Shown: positions 8,353 to 16,973, counted from the first letter of the stretch. The stretch: DNA of 51,817 nucleotides from Actinoallomurus sp. (GCA_025964685.1 JAOPYG010000029.1:1-51817), one strand, 5' to 3'. Program-made: numbers and translations. Notes: a model not told the origin generated them from the letters alone.

Positions 8353-9295
8353 GGAGCAGTTTGCCCGTCGTACGGCGTGCTTCGAGGTCCTCGTGGGCGC
8401 GCCGTGCCTCCTCCAGCGGGTAGCGGCCGCCGATGTGCACCGACAGGTCACCGGCGGCGATCCAGCCGAACAGGTCCCGGGCGCGCCAGACCAGCTCCTC
8501 GCGGGTGGCGGTGTAGTGGACGAGCGTGGGCCGGGTGAGGAAGAGCGATCCGGCCGCGTTGAGCCGCTGCGGGTCCACCGGTGGCACCGGGCCGCTGGCG
8601 GCGCCGTACAGCGCGAACATGCCCCGGGGGCGCAGCACGGACATGCTGTCGTCGAAGGTCGTCTTACCCACACCGTCGTAGACGACGTGCACGCCGCCGG
8701 TCAGCCGCCGGACCTCCTCGGCGAAGTTGTCGTAGCGCACGACCTCGTCGGCTCCGGCGTCGCGGGCGAGTTTCTCCTTTTCCTGCGTCGAGACGGTGCC
8801 GATCACCCGCCCGCCGCGCAGCTTGATCATCTGAGTGAGCAGCAGGCCGACGCCGCCCGCGGCGGCGTGCACCAGCGCGACGTCACCCGGCTTGATCGCG
8901 TACGTCGAGTGGGTCAGGTAGTGCGCGGTCAGCCCCTGCAGCATCACGGCGGCGGCCTGCTCGGGCTCGATGTCACCGGCCGGGACCACCCGGTCGGCGG
9001 GCACGGCGGCGCGCTCGGCGTATCCGCCCTTGAGGTCGGAGGAGACGACGACGTCACCGATGCCGACCCCGGTCACGCCCTCACCCACGGCGCTGACCCG
9101 GCCCGCACCCTCGCCTCCGGGGATGAAGGGCAGCTCCTTGGGGTACGTGCCGGTGCGCTCGTACACGTCGCGGTAGTTCACTCCGCTCGCGACGAGGTCG
9201 ACCACGATCTCGCCGGGTCCCGGTCGCGGGTCCTCGTAGTCGGCGACCCGCAGGACCTCGGGTCCGCCGCGCTCGGTGACGACGATCGCGCGCAT
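8342..9295 (-). CDS. NADPH:quinone oxidoreductase, zinc-independent MDR family (QOR-like)
   Basis: A 317-residue medium-chain dehydrogenase/reductase. The GroES-like N-terminal half has GVNYRDVYERTG and IPGGEGAG (about 59-66). The Rossmann half has HAAAGGVG (143-150), the nucleotide-binding glycine motif of quinone reductases. The cysteine ligands of the structural zinc are absent, as expected for QOR/zeta-crystallin members. It would reduce quinones with NADPH in the cytoplasm. ATG at 9295 has an AGGAGGTCAC-type site just upstream. A 12-bp palindrome lies about 20 bp upstream, in the shared control region with the HelD-like gene. Confidence 0.9.
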   Translation of the reverse strand: MRAIVVTERGGPEVLRVADYEDPRPGPGEIVVDLVASGVNYRDVYERTGTYPKELPFIPGGEGAGRVSAVGEGVTGVGIGDVVVSSDLKGGYAERAAVPADRVVPAGDIEPEQAAAVMLQGLTAHYLTHSTYAIKPGDVALVHAAAGGVGLLLTQMIKLRGGRVIGTVSTQEKEKLARDAGADEVVRYDNFAEEVRRLTGGVHVVYDGVGKTTFDDSMSVLRPRGMFALYGAASGPVPPVDPQRLNAAGSLFLTRPTLVHYTATREELVWRARDLFGWIAAGDLSVHIGGRYPLEEARRAHEDLEARRTTGKLLLIP

Positions 9296-9314
9296 GTGAC
9301 CTCCTAGAGCGACA

Positions 9315-9326
9315 GTTCGATCGAAC
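9315..9326. promoter_or_regulatory. Palindrome in divergent oxidoreductase/HelD control region
   Basis: GTTCGATCGAAC is a perfect 12-bp palindrome 19 bp upstream of the oxidoreductase ATG. The position suits a repressor of that gene. It is not the actinobacterial SOS box (TCGAAC-N4-GTTCGA), since the half-sites are in the opposite order. Confidence 0.45.
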
Positions 9327-9423
9327 CTAGTGCACCCGGCACGGCCGTAATTGAGGTGAGCCGGCCGGTGTCTCCGTACTAAGTTAGCGACTTTGGCCTC
9401 CCCACCGATCGAAGGGTTTCGTC

Positions 9424-11436
9424 ATGCCTGCCCAGGAAGTCGAGGACGTCGACGCGGAGATGGCGGCCGAACGCGCGTACCTCGACCGTTCGCGCGCGGC
9501 ACTGGAGCGGATGCGGCAGAACGTGCTCTCCCTGGACGCGTCGGCGGCCGGTGACCGGGTGTCGGCACAGGTGCTGCGGGCCGACCTCGGCAAGCGGGCG
9601 GAGGCGCTGCGCGACGACCCGTCGACGGCGCTGTTCTTCGGACGACTGGACCATGACCACGAACGCCTGTACGTCGGACGCCGGCATGTGCACGACGGTG
9701 ACGGCGAGCCACTGGTCATCGACTGGCGCGCGCCGATGTCCCGGCCGTTCTACAAGGCGAGCACCACCGACCCGATGGGCCTGGCGATGCGGCGGCGGTT
9801 CGGCTACTCCGGTGGGGAGCTCACCGCGCTGGAGGACGAGGACTTCACCACGGCGGCGGAGTCGCGCATCCTGATCGATGAGATCGAACGCCCGCGCGTG
9901 GGCCCGATGCGCGACATCGTCGCCACGATCCAGCCCGAGCAGGACGACATCGTCCGCGCCGACGCCGAGCACACCCTTTGCGTTCAGGGCGCCCCGGGTA
10001 CCGGCAAGACCGCCGTCGGCCTGCACCGCGTCGCCTACCTGCTGTACGCCCACCGGGAGCGGATGCGCCGCGGCGGCGTGCTCGTCATCGGCCCGAGCGC
10101 GTCGTTCCTCGACTACATCCGCGGCGTGCTGCCCGCGCTCGGGGAGATCAACGTCCGCCAGCAGACACTCGAGGGCCTCCTGGACGCCGTGCCGGTGAGG
10201 ACACGGGACGACCCGGCGGCGGCGCGGATCAAGGGAGACGCGCGGATGGCCGAGGTGCTGCGCCGCGCGGTCTGGAGCCATCTGCGGGAGCCCGCCGAGG
10301 CGCTGGTGCTGCCGCGCGGCACCCGGCGGTGGCGGATCCCGGCCTATGAGGTCGCCGAGCTGGCCGGCGAGCTGCGCACGCGTGGTGTCCGGTACGGCGC
10401 GGGGCGCGACCTGCTCGCCCACCGCATCGCGCACGCCATCCTCATTCGCATGGAGTCCGCCGGGGAAGCCTGCGACGACCGTACGCACGACGCCGTCCGC
10501 CGCACGAGGCCGGTCCGGGCGATGGTCGACCAGGCCTGGCCGGCACTTGACCCGGTACGCCTGGTGATGCGGCTGCTCTCGGACGCCGGCTTCCTCGCAG
10601 AGGCGGCCGACGGGCTGCTCTACGCCGATGAGCAGGCGGCGCTGCTCTGGGCCAAGCCGGTCAGGGGGCCGAAGTCGGCGCGCTGGTCACGGGCCGACGC
10701 GGTCCTCGTGGACGAGACGGCCGATCTCATCAACCGGACGCCGAGCCTCGGCCACGTCGTGCTCGACGAGGCGCAGGACCTGTCCGCGATGGAGTGCCGC
10801 GCGATCGGGCGGCGTTGCGAGACGGGGTCGGCCACCGTGCTCGGCGACATCGCGCAGGGCACGACGCCGTGGGCGGTCGGCGACTGGGCCGCCCTCCTGC
10901 GCCACCTCGGCAAGCCGGACGCGCAGCGGACCGTGCTGGACCGCGGATACCGCGTGCCGCGCCAGATCATCGACTTCGCGGGCCGGCTGCTCCCGTCGAT
11001 CGCGCCCGGCCTGACGCCGCCGACGTCGGTGCGATCCGCGCCCGGATCCCTCGACGTCCGGCGCGTCACGGACGTCGACGCGGCCGTGGCCGCCGCCTGC
11101 CGGGAGGCGCTCACCGGCGAGGGCTCGGTCGGTCTCATCGTGGCCGACTCCGCCATGCCAGCGCTGCTGGCCCTGCTGTCCACCGAGGGGCTGGAGCACG
11201 TGCCTTTGGCGGACGGCTTCGCCGGCGCGCGGCTCGTCGTCACTCCGGCGACACAGGCCAAGGGCCTGGAGTTCGACCAGGTCATCGTGGTCGAACCCAC
11301 GGCGATCGTGGACGCCGAACCCTCCGCCGGTGAAGAGCGGACGCCCGGTCTGCGCCGGCTCTATGTGGTCCTGACCCGCGCGGTGTCCCGCCTGACCGTC
11401 CTGCACACACGGGACCTGCCGGCGCCGCTGCGCTGA
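9424..11436 (+). CDS. HelD/HelR-like UvrD-family ATPase (RNA polymerase recycling factor)
   Basis: A 670-residue superfamily 1 ATPase. The N-terminus (about 1-65) is a predicted coiled coil. Next comes the HelD-specific segment FFGRLDHD...YVGRRHV and VIDWRAPMSRPFY (70-110). The helicase core has Walker A GAPGTGKT (189-196) and Walker B VLDEAQD (446-452), with UvrD-like C-terminal motifs (TQAKGLEFDQV, VVLTRA). Actinobacterial HelD/HelR proteins release RNA polymerase from DNA and can protect it from rifamycins. No rifamycin-associated element was recognised in the 128-bp upstream gap. It is not a replicative helicase by motif content, although UvrD-like DNA helicase activity cannot be excluded. 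Confidence 0.8.
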   Translation: MPAQEVEDVDAEMAAERAYLDRSRAALERMRQNVLSLDASAAGDRVSAQVLRADLGKRAEALRDDPSTALFFGRLDHDHERLYVGRRHVHDGDGEPLVIDWRAPMSRPFYKASTTDPMGLAMRRRFGYSGGELTALEDEDFTTAAESRILIDEIERPRVGPMRDIVATIQPEQDDIVRADAEHTLCVQGAPGTGKTAVGLHRVAYLLYAHRERMRRGGVLVIGPSASFLDYIRGVLPALGEINVRQQTLEGLLDAVPVRTRDDPAAARIKGDARMAEVLRRAVWSHLREPAEALVLPRGTRRWRIPAYEVAELAGELRTRGVRYGAGRDLLAHRIAHAILIRMESAGEACDDRTHDAVRRTRPVRAMVDQAWPALDPVRLVMRLLSDAGFLAEAADGLLYADEQAALLWAKPVRGPKSARWSRADAVLVDETADLINRTPSLGHVVLDEAQDLSAMECRAIGRRCETGSATVLGDIAQGTTPWAVGDWAALLRHLGKPDAQRTVLDRGYRVPRQIIDFAGRLLPSIAPGLTPPTSVRSAPGSLDVRRVTDVDAAVAAACREALTGEGSVGLIVADSAMPALLALLSTEGLEHVPLADGFAGARLVVTPATQAKGLEFDQVIVVEPTAIVDAEPSAGEERTPGLRRLYVVLTRAVSRLTVLHTRDLPAPLR

Positions 11437-11439
11437 CCC

Positions 11440-11455
11440 GCCACCGGCAGGTGGC
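11440..11455 (+). terminator. Short hairpin after the HelD-like gene
   Basis: GCCACC-GGCA-GGTGGC forms a 6-bp stem with a 4-nt loop four bases after the stop codon. There is no clear T-tract, which is common in high-GC actinomycetes. Confidence 0.4.
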
Positions 11456-11483
11456 CACAAGTGCCGGAACATTCCGTGTTTTT

Positions 11484-11508
11484 CGTCACATCAGTGACGT
11501 TCCGTCAC
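11484..11508. promoter_or_regulatory. Three alternating CGTCAC/GTGACG hexamers before the symporter gene
   Basis: CGTCAC (11484-11489), GTGACG (11494-11499) and CGTCAC (11503-11508) alternate in orientation with spacers ATCA and TTC. They lie 58-82 bp before the symporter ATG. The arrangement gives two overlapping inverted repeats sharing the middle hexamer, which looks like an operator for a dimeric regulator. Confidence 0.5.
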
Positions 11509-11565
11509 CCACAAGCCCGGGTAGCGTCAAGACGATCACGAGCATCGGGGGCGACAGGAGGAGTC

Positions 11566-12900
11566 ATGGTCCTGGAGCCGGGTGAGGCACAGCGGGCACG
11601 TTCCGTCGAAGGAGTCGAGCGCAGAAAACAGGTGCGCATGGCGGCCATCGCGAGCGTGGTCGGCACCTCGATCGAGTGGTACGACTACTTCCTGTTCGGG
11701 ACCGCGGCGGCCGTGGTGTTCCCGGACGTCTTCTTTCCATCATCCACGCACTACGCCGGCACGCTGTCGTCTTTCGCGACGTACGCCGTGGGGTTCGCCG
11801 CCCGGCCGGTCGGCGCCGCGATCTTCGGACACTGGGGCGACCGGCTCGGCCGTAAGGCGACGCTGATCGTCACGCTCCTGCTGATGGGAGTGGCGAGTGC
11901 GCTGATCGGTGTGCTGCCGGGCACCGCCTCGATCGGTGTCGCGGCCCCCATCATCCTCGTCGTCCTGCGGATCCTGCAGGGCATCGCGGTCGGCGGCGAG
12001 TGGAGCGGGTCGGTCCTGCTGTCCATGGAATGGGGCAACAAGAAACGGCGCGGGCTGATGGCGAGCTGGCCGCAGATCGGCGTGCCGATCGGCCTCCTGC
12101 TCGGCACCGTGGCGATGTCGCTGCTGGCCAGGACCAGCGGGGACGCCTTCAAGGACTGGGGCTGGCGCATCCCGTTCCTGTTCAGCCTCGTGCTCGTCGC
12201 GGTCGGACTCTGGGTACGGCTCCGTGTCCTGGAGTCGCCGCTGTTCGCCGAGGTCGTCGAACAGAAGAAGGTGGCCAAGGTCCCGGTGGCCGAGGTCCTG
12301 AGGCGCCACCCAAAGGAGATCGCACTGAGCGCGCTGGTGCGCTGCTCCGAGCAGCTCCCCTTCTACATCCTCACCACGTTCGCGCTGACCTACATCGTGG
12401 AGGACGCCGGCCGGACCAAGACCTTCGCGCTGAACGCGATCGCCGCGGCCGCCGCACTCGAACTCATCCTCATCCCGGTCTTCGGGAACCTCAGCGACAC
12501 GCTGGGCCGCAAGCGTGTGTACGCCTTCGGCTCGATCGCGCTCGCCATCGTCGCGTTTCCCTACTTCGCGCTGCTCAACACCGGTGTCGGTGTCGTCGTC
12601 TTCATCACCGTGATGGTCGCCGCGATACCGCACTCCATCCAGTACGGCCCGCAGGCCTCGCTCATCGCCGAGGTGTTCCCCACGAACCTGCGCTACGGAG
12701 GTGCGGGCATCGGCTACCAGCTGTCCTCGGTGTTCGCCGGCGGCCCGGCGCCGCTCCTCGCGACCTGGCTGCTGCACGACTTCGGCTGGTGGGCGATCTC
12801 CATCGTGATGGTGCTGTCTTCGGTGATCACGCTGACCGCGCTCGCACTGCTGCCCAACCGCTCGCGCGTCGACATCGCCGATGAGGCCGCCTATGCGTGA
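11566..12900 (+). CDS. MFS transporter, metabolite:H+ symporter (MHS/ProP-like)
   Basis: A 444-residue protein with about 12 transmembrane helices. GTSIEWYDYFLFGTAAA in the first helix and GHWGDRLGRK in the loop between helices 2 and 3 are hallmarks of the MHS subfamily (proline/betaine, dicarboxylate and shikimate symporters). It should import an organic acid or osmolyte with protons. I start at ATG 11566, behind a strong AGGAGG site, and not at the longer in-frame opening, whose extra residues have poor third-position GC. The substrate is not predictable from sequence. Confidence 0.88.
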   Translation: MVLEPGEAQRARSVEGVERRKQVRMAAIASVVGTSIEWYDYFLFGTAAAVVFPDVFFPSSTHYAGTLSSFATYAVGFAARPVGAAIFGHWGDRLGRKATLIVTLLLMGVASALIGVLPGTASIGVAAPIILVVLRILQGIAVGGEWSGSVLLSMEWGNKKRRGLMASWPQIGVPIGLLLGTVAMSLLARTSGDAFKDWGWRIPFLFSLVLVAVGLWVRLRVLESPLFAEVVEQKKVAKVPVAEVLRRHPKEIALSALVRCSEQLPFYILTTFALTYIVEDAGRTKTFALNAIAAAAALELILIPVFGNLSDTLGRKRVYAFGSIALAIVAFPYFALLNTGVGVVVFITVMVAAIPHSIQYGPQASLIAEVFPTNLRYGGAGIGYQLSSVFAGGPAPLLATWLLHDFGWWAISIVMVLSSVITLTALALLPNRSRVDIADEAAYA

Positions 12901-13009
12901 CCACAGGCCACAGATTCACCGTATGGGCGCGGAGTCACGCTAAAGACGGAACCGACCCGGTCCTCCCACTAGTCTTACCGCTCGGTGACACAGGAGGGTC
13001 GGGACCGCG

Positions 13010-14659
13010 GTGACCGGTAATCACGTGATCAGTCCGTTGCGGCACAGCGACCCGCAGCGTCTCGGCGCCTATCAGATCGTCGGCCGCCTCGGCCGCGGCG
13101 GGATGGGCACCGTCTATCTCGCCCAGACCGAGGCCGGCGAGCATGCCGCGGTCAAGGTGATCAATCCTGACCTTGCCGACGACGAGATGTTCCGCAACCG
13201 CTTTCGCGGCGAGGTCGAGGCCGCCCGCCGGGTCCGGCGCTTCTGCACCGCTCCGGTGCTCGACGCGCAGCTCGAGGGCGAGACGCTGTTCGTCGTCACG
13301 GAGTTCGTCGACGGCCCGAGCCTCGATGAGTTCGTCAGGGGCAGCGGGCCGATGCGCGGCTCGAGCCTGGAGCATCTGGCGGTCGGGGTCGCGACCGCGC
13401 TGACCGCGATCCACGGCGCCGGGGTGATCCACCGTGACCTCAAGCCCGCGAACGTACTGCTGTCATCGGTCGGCCCCCGCGTCATCGACTTCGGCATCGC
13501 CCGCGCGCTCGACACCGTCTCCGGCGCGACGCGCACGGGGCAGTTCATCGGCACACCGGCGTACATGGCTCCCGAGCTGATCGCGGGCGCCAAGGCCTCG
13601 CCGGCCTCCGACGTCTTCGCCTGGGGTTGTGTCGTCGCGTTCGCCGGGACGGGCCGGGCACCGTTCGACGGGCCCACCGTGCCGTCGGTTCTCTACCAGA
13701 TCTCCCATGGTGAGCCGTCGCTGGACGGCCTCGACGAGGGACTGCGGGACCTGGTGGTCCGCGCGCTGAGCAAGAACCCCGCCGAACGTCCCTCCGCTCA
13801 GCGACTGCTCGACATACTGACCGGCCGGCCGCACGCTGAGGCGGCCGATGCCACCGCCTCTCTCAAGCAGACGTGGTCCGTGCCGGCCGAGGGGAGGACG
13901 ATGCCGGACACCCCGCCCACGCAGGGGCCGGCGCCGCGCCCCGCCGGGCGGGCGGTGCTCGGGCGGCGGCCGGTGCTCATCGCGGCCGGGGCCGCCGCTT
14001 TGCTGGTGCTGGGCGCCGGTGTGCTCGTCCTGATGCGCGGCCCGGGCGGGCCGCCGTCGAAGACGACGACGGTCTTCGCCGACGACTTCTCCGGCACCGG
14101 CTCCGGGTGGTCCGGCTCGTCGACCTGGATCTCCGGCAGCGGGTACACCGAAGGCGGTTACCGCATCGACGCGGGGGGCTACACCGCGTCGCGGTGGGAA
14201 CGGGCTCCGGTCAAGGGGACCCTGCCGGGCCGTGTGCTGGTCAGCGTCGACGTGACGGCCAAGGCCGGTCCGCCGTACGGGCAGCTCGCGGTGTACTGCC
14301 GAGGGAACGGAACGAGTAACGACTCCACCTCCTATGACTTTCTCGTGCGCGCCGACGGTCAGGGCGTCGTGATCCGCAAGGAGGCCGGCCCAAGGGGACC
14401 GAAGGAGCTGATGAGCAAGTCGGCGGCGGCGGGGTTCGACAAGGGGAAGAAGAACCGCCTGCAGGCCGCGTGCGAGGAGGACGGGAAGAGGGTCCGGCTG
14501 CGCCTGTGGATCAACGGCACGCTCGCCGCGGAGACGTCCGACGCCGACGGTCCGCTGCCCAACGGCGGCGCCGGCCTGATGGCACGGCTCGACAACGGCG
14601 GGTCCGGCGGCGACCTGGAAGCGCTCTTCGACAACTTCGACCTGTCCTCGATCAGCTGA
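13010..14659 (+). CDS. Transmembrane Ser/Thr protein kinase with lectin-like outer domain
   Basis: A 549-residue PknB-type kinase. Kinase domain about 20-272: glycine loop GRGGMG (28-33), ATP-anchoring Lys49, catalytic loop HRDLKPAN (Asp143), DFG (160-162) and a GTPAYMAPE activation segment. A Pro-rich linker leads to one membrane helix (about 321-342). The outer part (about 355-549) begins FADDFSGTGSGW and looks like a concanavalin A/laminin G-type beta-sandwich, so it may sense a carbohydrate or wall component. The GTG start follows CAGGAGGG. The gene stands alone on its strand. The target proteins and ligand are unknown. Confidence 0.88.
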   Translation: MTGNHVISPLRHSDPQRLGAYQIVGRLGRGGMGTVYLAQTEAGEHAAVKVINPDLADDEMFRNRFRGEVEAARRVRRFCTAPVLDAQLEGETLFVVTEFVDGPSLDEFVRGSGPMRGSSLEHLAVGVATALTAIHGAGVIHRDLKPANVLLSSVGPRVIDFGIARALDTVSGATRTGQFIGTPAYMAPELIAGAKASPASDVFAWGCVVAFAGTGRAPFDGPTVPSVLYQISHGEPSLDGLDEGLRDLVVRALSKNPAERPSAQRLLDILTGRPHAEAADATASLKQTWSVPAEGRTMPDTPPTQGPAPRPAGRAVLGRRPVLIAAGAAALLVLGAGVLVLMRGPGGPPSKTTTVFADDFSGTGSGWSGSSTWISGSGYTEGGYRIDAGGYTASRWERAPVKGTLPGRVLVSVDVTAKAGPPYGQLAVYCRGNGTSNDSTSYDFLVRADGQGVVIRKEAGPRGPKELMSKSAAAGFDKGKKNRLQAACEEDGKRVRLRLWINGTLAAETSDADGPLPNGGAGLMARLDNGGSGGDLEALFDNFDLSSIS

Positions 14660-14681
14660 CACGGCGGTGCCGCTGACCACC

Positions 14682-15125
14682 TCATAACTCGAACCAGTAG
14701 GTCAGGCCGCTCTCGCCGCCGTGAAAGCCGCAGCGCGCCGAGAGGCGGCCGAGCAGGAACACGCCACGCCCGTCCTCGCGCAGGTCGCATCCGTCGCGCG
14801 CGGTGGGCATGGTGGGCACGGTCGCGGCCCCGCCATCGGTGACCTCGAACCGCAGGCCGCCGGTGAACTCGATGACCGTGACCGTCACGGTCGCTCCGGC
14901 GGTGTGGATCACGGAGTTGGTGACGGCCTCGCTGGTCAGCAGCAGGGCGGTGTCGGTCTCGGGACGGTCGCCGAGGGCCGCCGCCACGAACCACCGGACC
15001 ATCGCCACCGCGGCCGGCCGCCGCGGAACGGTGATCGAGCCGAGCAGCGGCCCGTGATCCCCGTCGGACCGGCCGGTTTCGCCTATATCACGATCATCGG
15101 GATCGCGGAATGGTGTTTCGCGCAT
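14682..15125 (-). CDS. RsbW-like ATP-binding regulator (HATPase_c, anti-sigma type)
   Basis: A 147-residue GHKL-fold protein. The N-box is SEAVTNSVIH (65-74), G1 is EVTDGG (94-99) and G2 is EDGRGVFLLG (117-126). Such small stand-alone domains in actinomycetes act as anti-sigma factors or serine kinases. I start at ATG 15125, preceded by GAGAGGG, since the longer opening lacks a site. It is divergent from an HTH-UTRA gene, with a 125-bp shared control region carrying two inverted repeats. No sigma-factor or STAS anti-anti-sigma gene is adjacent, so the partner is unknown. Confidence 0.82.
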   Translation of the reverse strand: MRETPFRDPDDRDIGETGRSDGDHGPLLGSITVPRRPAAVAMVRWFVAAALGDRPETDTALLLTSEAVTNSVIHTAGATVTVTVIEFTGGLRFEVTDGGAATVPTMPTARDGCDLREDGRGVFLLGRLSARCGFHGGESGLTYWFEL

Positions 15126-15149
15126 GGCTGCAAACCCTCTCGGGGCGGA

Positions 15150-15166
15150 CTTTAGGGGGGCTAAAG
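15150..15166. promoter_or_regulatory. CTTTAG-N5-CTAAAG operator candidate
   Basis: CTTTAG-GGGGG-CTAAAG is a perfect 6+6 inverted repeat in the divergent promoter of the RsbW-like and HTH-UTRA genes, 25 bp upstream of the former's ATG. The centre-to-centre spacing of 11 bp is one helical turn, suiting a dimeric HTH protein. Confidence 0.6.
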
Positions 15167-15170
15167 CAAC

Positions 15171-15185
15171 TATGCTGTGAGCATA
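15171..15185. promoter_or_regulatory. TATGC-N5-GCATA inverted repeat
   Basis: TATGC-TGTGA-GCATA is a second perfect inverted repeat 4 bp after the CTTTAG site in the same divergent promoter. It overlaps a possible -10 hexamer (TATGCT) of the HTH-UTRA gene, so it could be a repressor site. Confidence 0.45.
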
Positions 15186-15250
15186 CGACCACAATGTGTG
15201 ACCATGCAACAGGGGGCCGAGTTCGTCTCGAACACCGGAGCGCCAACGCA

Positions 15251-16048
15251 GTGAACCTCACCACCCTCCAGCAGATCGCCGCGATCTCCGACCCGCTCGA
15301 GCGCGCCCGGGCGCTGGGGCGGGTCATGACCGAGCAGCAGAGCCTCGTCGAAGAGGCCGCCCGAATGCGCCGCCAGGCGATCGCCGAAGCACGCGAGACC
15401 GGCCACCGGCTCGAGGACATCGCCAACGTCCTCGGCGTCTCCCCCGGTCGCGTCTCCCAGATGCGCAAGGGCCCGGCCTCACGCGCTCCGCAGCCGCCCG
15501 CCGAGGCGAGACCGCAGGTCATCGTGCAACGCGCACTGCCCGGCGCACCCGACCTGCCCGGCGCGTCCGCGACCGCGGCCGAGCGGCAGGGCCTGCGACC
15601 CGGCATCCGCATCCTCTCCGTCGGGATCGAGCCCTCGAGTGAGCACGTCGCGACGTGCCTGCGCATCCAGGCCGGCGACGAGGCGATCGCCCGCCGCCTG
15701 CTGATCCTCGCCGACGAGGTGCCGGTACGCCTCGTCACGTCCTATTTCCGCGCCGACCTGTTCGCCGGCACGTGCGTGGCCGAACCGGAGCTCATCACGC
15801 CCTCGCTCCGGGCGTGCCTGCGGACCCTGGGCCATTCCTTCGGCCATGCCGAGGAGACGCTGATGGCACGGCCGGCCACGCGCTCGGAGACCGACACGCT
15901 GGAGCTCGACCAGGGTGAGTGGGCCGTCCAGGTGCTGCGGGCGTCCTACTCCTGCGAGGACACCCCCGTGCACATCCTGGAGTCGGTGTGCGCGGCGAGC
16001 CGCCACATCTTCACCGTGAGCCAGACCGGCGGGGAGCCGGAGTTCTGA
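15251..16048 (+). CDS. UTRA-domain regulator with a non-GntR helix-turn-helix
   Basis: A 265-residue protein from GTG 15251; codons upstream of this (an ATG at 15194 exists) have poor GC at third positions, and a GGAG lies 10 nt before the GTG. Residues about 5-50 are an alpha-helical stretch. A short HTH (RLEDIANVLGVSPGRVSQMR, 53-72) resembles sigma region 4 or resolvase-type helices and not the GntR winged helix. Residues about 115-255 look like a UTRA effector domain (VPVRLVTSYFRADLFAG). A linker rich in Pro and Ala joins them. It probably binds the palindromes in its own promoter and responds to a small ligand. Confidence 0.65.
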   Translation: MNLTTLQQIAAISDPLERARALGRVMTEQQSLVEEAARMRRQAIAEARETGHRLEDIANVLGVSPGRVSQMRKGPASRAPQPPAEARPQVIVQRALPGAPDLPGASATAAERQGLRPGIRILSVGIEPSSEHVATCLRIQAGDEAIARRLLILADEVPVRLVTSYFRADLFAGTCVAEPELITPSLRACLRTLGHSFGHAEETLMARPATRSETDTLELDQGEWAVQVLRASYSCEDTPVHILESVCAASRHIFTVSQTGGEPEF

Positions 16049-16049
16049 C

Positions 16050-16973
16050 TCACACGTAGGCCGTCAGCCACCGGTCCAGCTCCTCGAAGAACTTCACCCG
16101 GGCCGGTTCGGCGGACAGCGACAGGTCGTGCAGGCCCCCGTCGATGCGCACGCACGTCACGTGCGGTCCGAGCCGGGTCGACCAGCGGGCGATGTCGTCG
16201 GCGTTGAGCACGACGTCCGCACCGGCCGAATCACCGTTCTTCCCGCGCGCGGTGCGGGTGGAGGCCATCACCAGCACGGGCACGTCGACGGCCAGCCCAG
16301 TGTGCGCCGTACGGTGCGCACGCATGACGGCCGACAGCCAGCCCAGCCGTACCGGGAAGCCCTTCGCGGGTTTCCACGCCAGGTCGAAGTCCCACTCCCC
16401 GTCGTGATCGCGGTGGATGCTGCGGACGTACGACTCCGAAAGCCCGGTCGGGAACACCATGGTGGGGCGCACCCGGGCCGCGGCGCGGACGATCGGCCCG
16501 ACCAGCGTTCGCACCGGGGCCGGGACGTTCAGTTGCAGGAACGGGCTGTTGAGGAACAGCCCGTCGACGAGCCCCCTTCCGCGGACGCGGTCCGCCCACA
16601 GCGCCGCGACGAGGCCCCCGGTGGAGTGCCCGTTGAGCAGCAGCACGTCGTTGTCCTCCCGGATGAGCCGCACCGCCTCGTCGATCTCGGGAAAGTAGTC
16701 GGACATGCTTCGGGCGAAGTTCGGCGTCTGGTGCGGGAGCAGCGACCGGCCGTACTTACGCAGGTCGAGCGCGTAGAAGCTGTAGCCGCGTTCGACGTAG
16801 AAGTCGGCGAGGTGCGCCTGGAAGAAGTAGTCGACGAAGCCGTGGACGTACAGCACGGCCTTGCGCCCGGGCGCGCGGCGGCGCACAAGCGTCGCGACGA
16901 CCTCGCCCTCGGCGTCGTCCTCAAAGGTCAGGCGGATCGATTCGTACTCCGCGCCAAGAACATCCGGTTCCAT
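16050..16973 (-). CDS. Alpha/beta hydrolase (lysophospholipase/S33-like)
   Basis: A 307-residue protein with the alpha/beta hydrolase core: oxyanion strand VLYVHGFVDYF (40-50), nucleophile elbow GHSTGG with Ser117, and catalytic His282 in GGLHDLSLS near the C-terminus. It lacks a signal peptide. The best guess is a carboxylesterase, lysophospholipase or monoacylglycerol lipase-like activity. The gene converges on the HTH-UTRA gene with one base between stops. The substrate is unknown. Confidence 0.85.
   Translation of the reverse strand: MEPDVLGAEYESIRLTFEDDAEGEVVATLVRRRAPGRKAVLYVHGFVDYFFQAHLADFYVERGYSFYALDLRKYGRSLLPHQTPNFARSMSDYFPEIDEAVRLIREDNDVLLLNGHSTGGLVAALWADRVRGRGLVDGLFLNSPFLQLNVPAPVRTLVGPIVRAAARVRPTMVFPTGLSESYVRSIHRDHDGEWDFDLAWKPAKGFPVRLGWLSAVMRAHRTAHTGLAVDVPVLVMASTRTARGKNGDSAGADVVLNADDIARWSTRLGPHVTCVRIDGGLHDLSLSAEPARVKFFEELDRWLTAYV

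Noticed and set aside
9315..9326. An SOS (LexA) box for the HelD-like gene
   Set aside because: The half-sites GTTCGA and TCGAAC are in reversed order and there is no spacer, unlike the actinobacterial LexA consensus.
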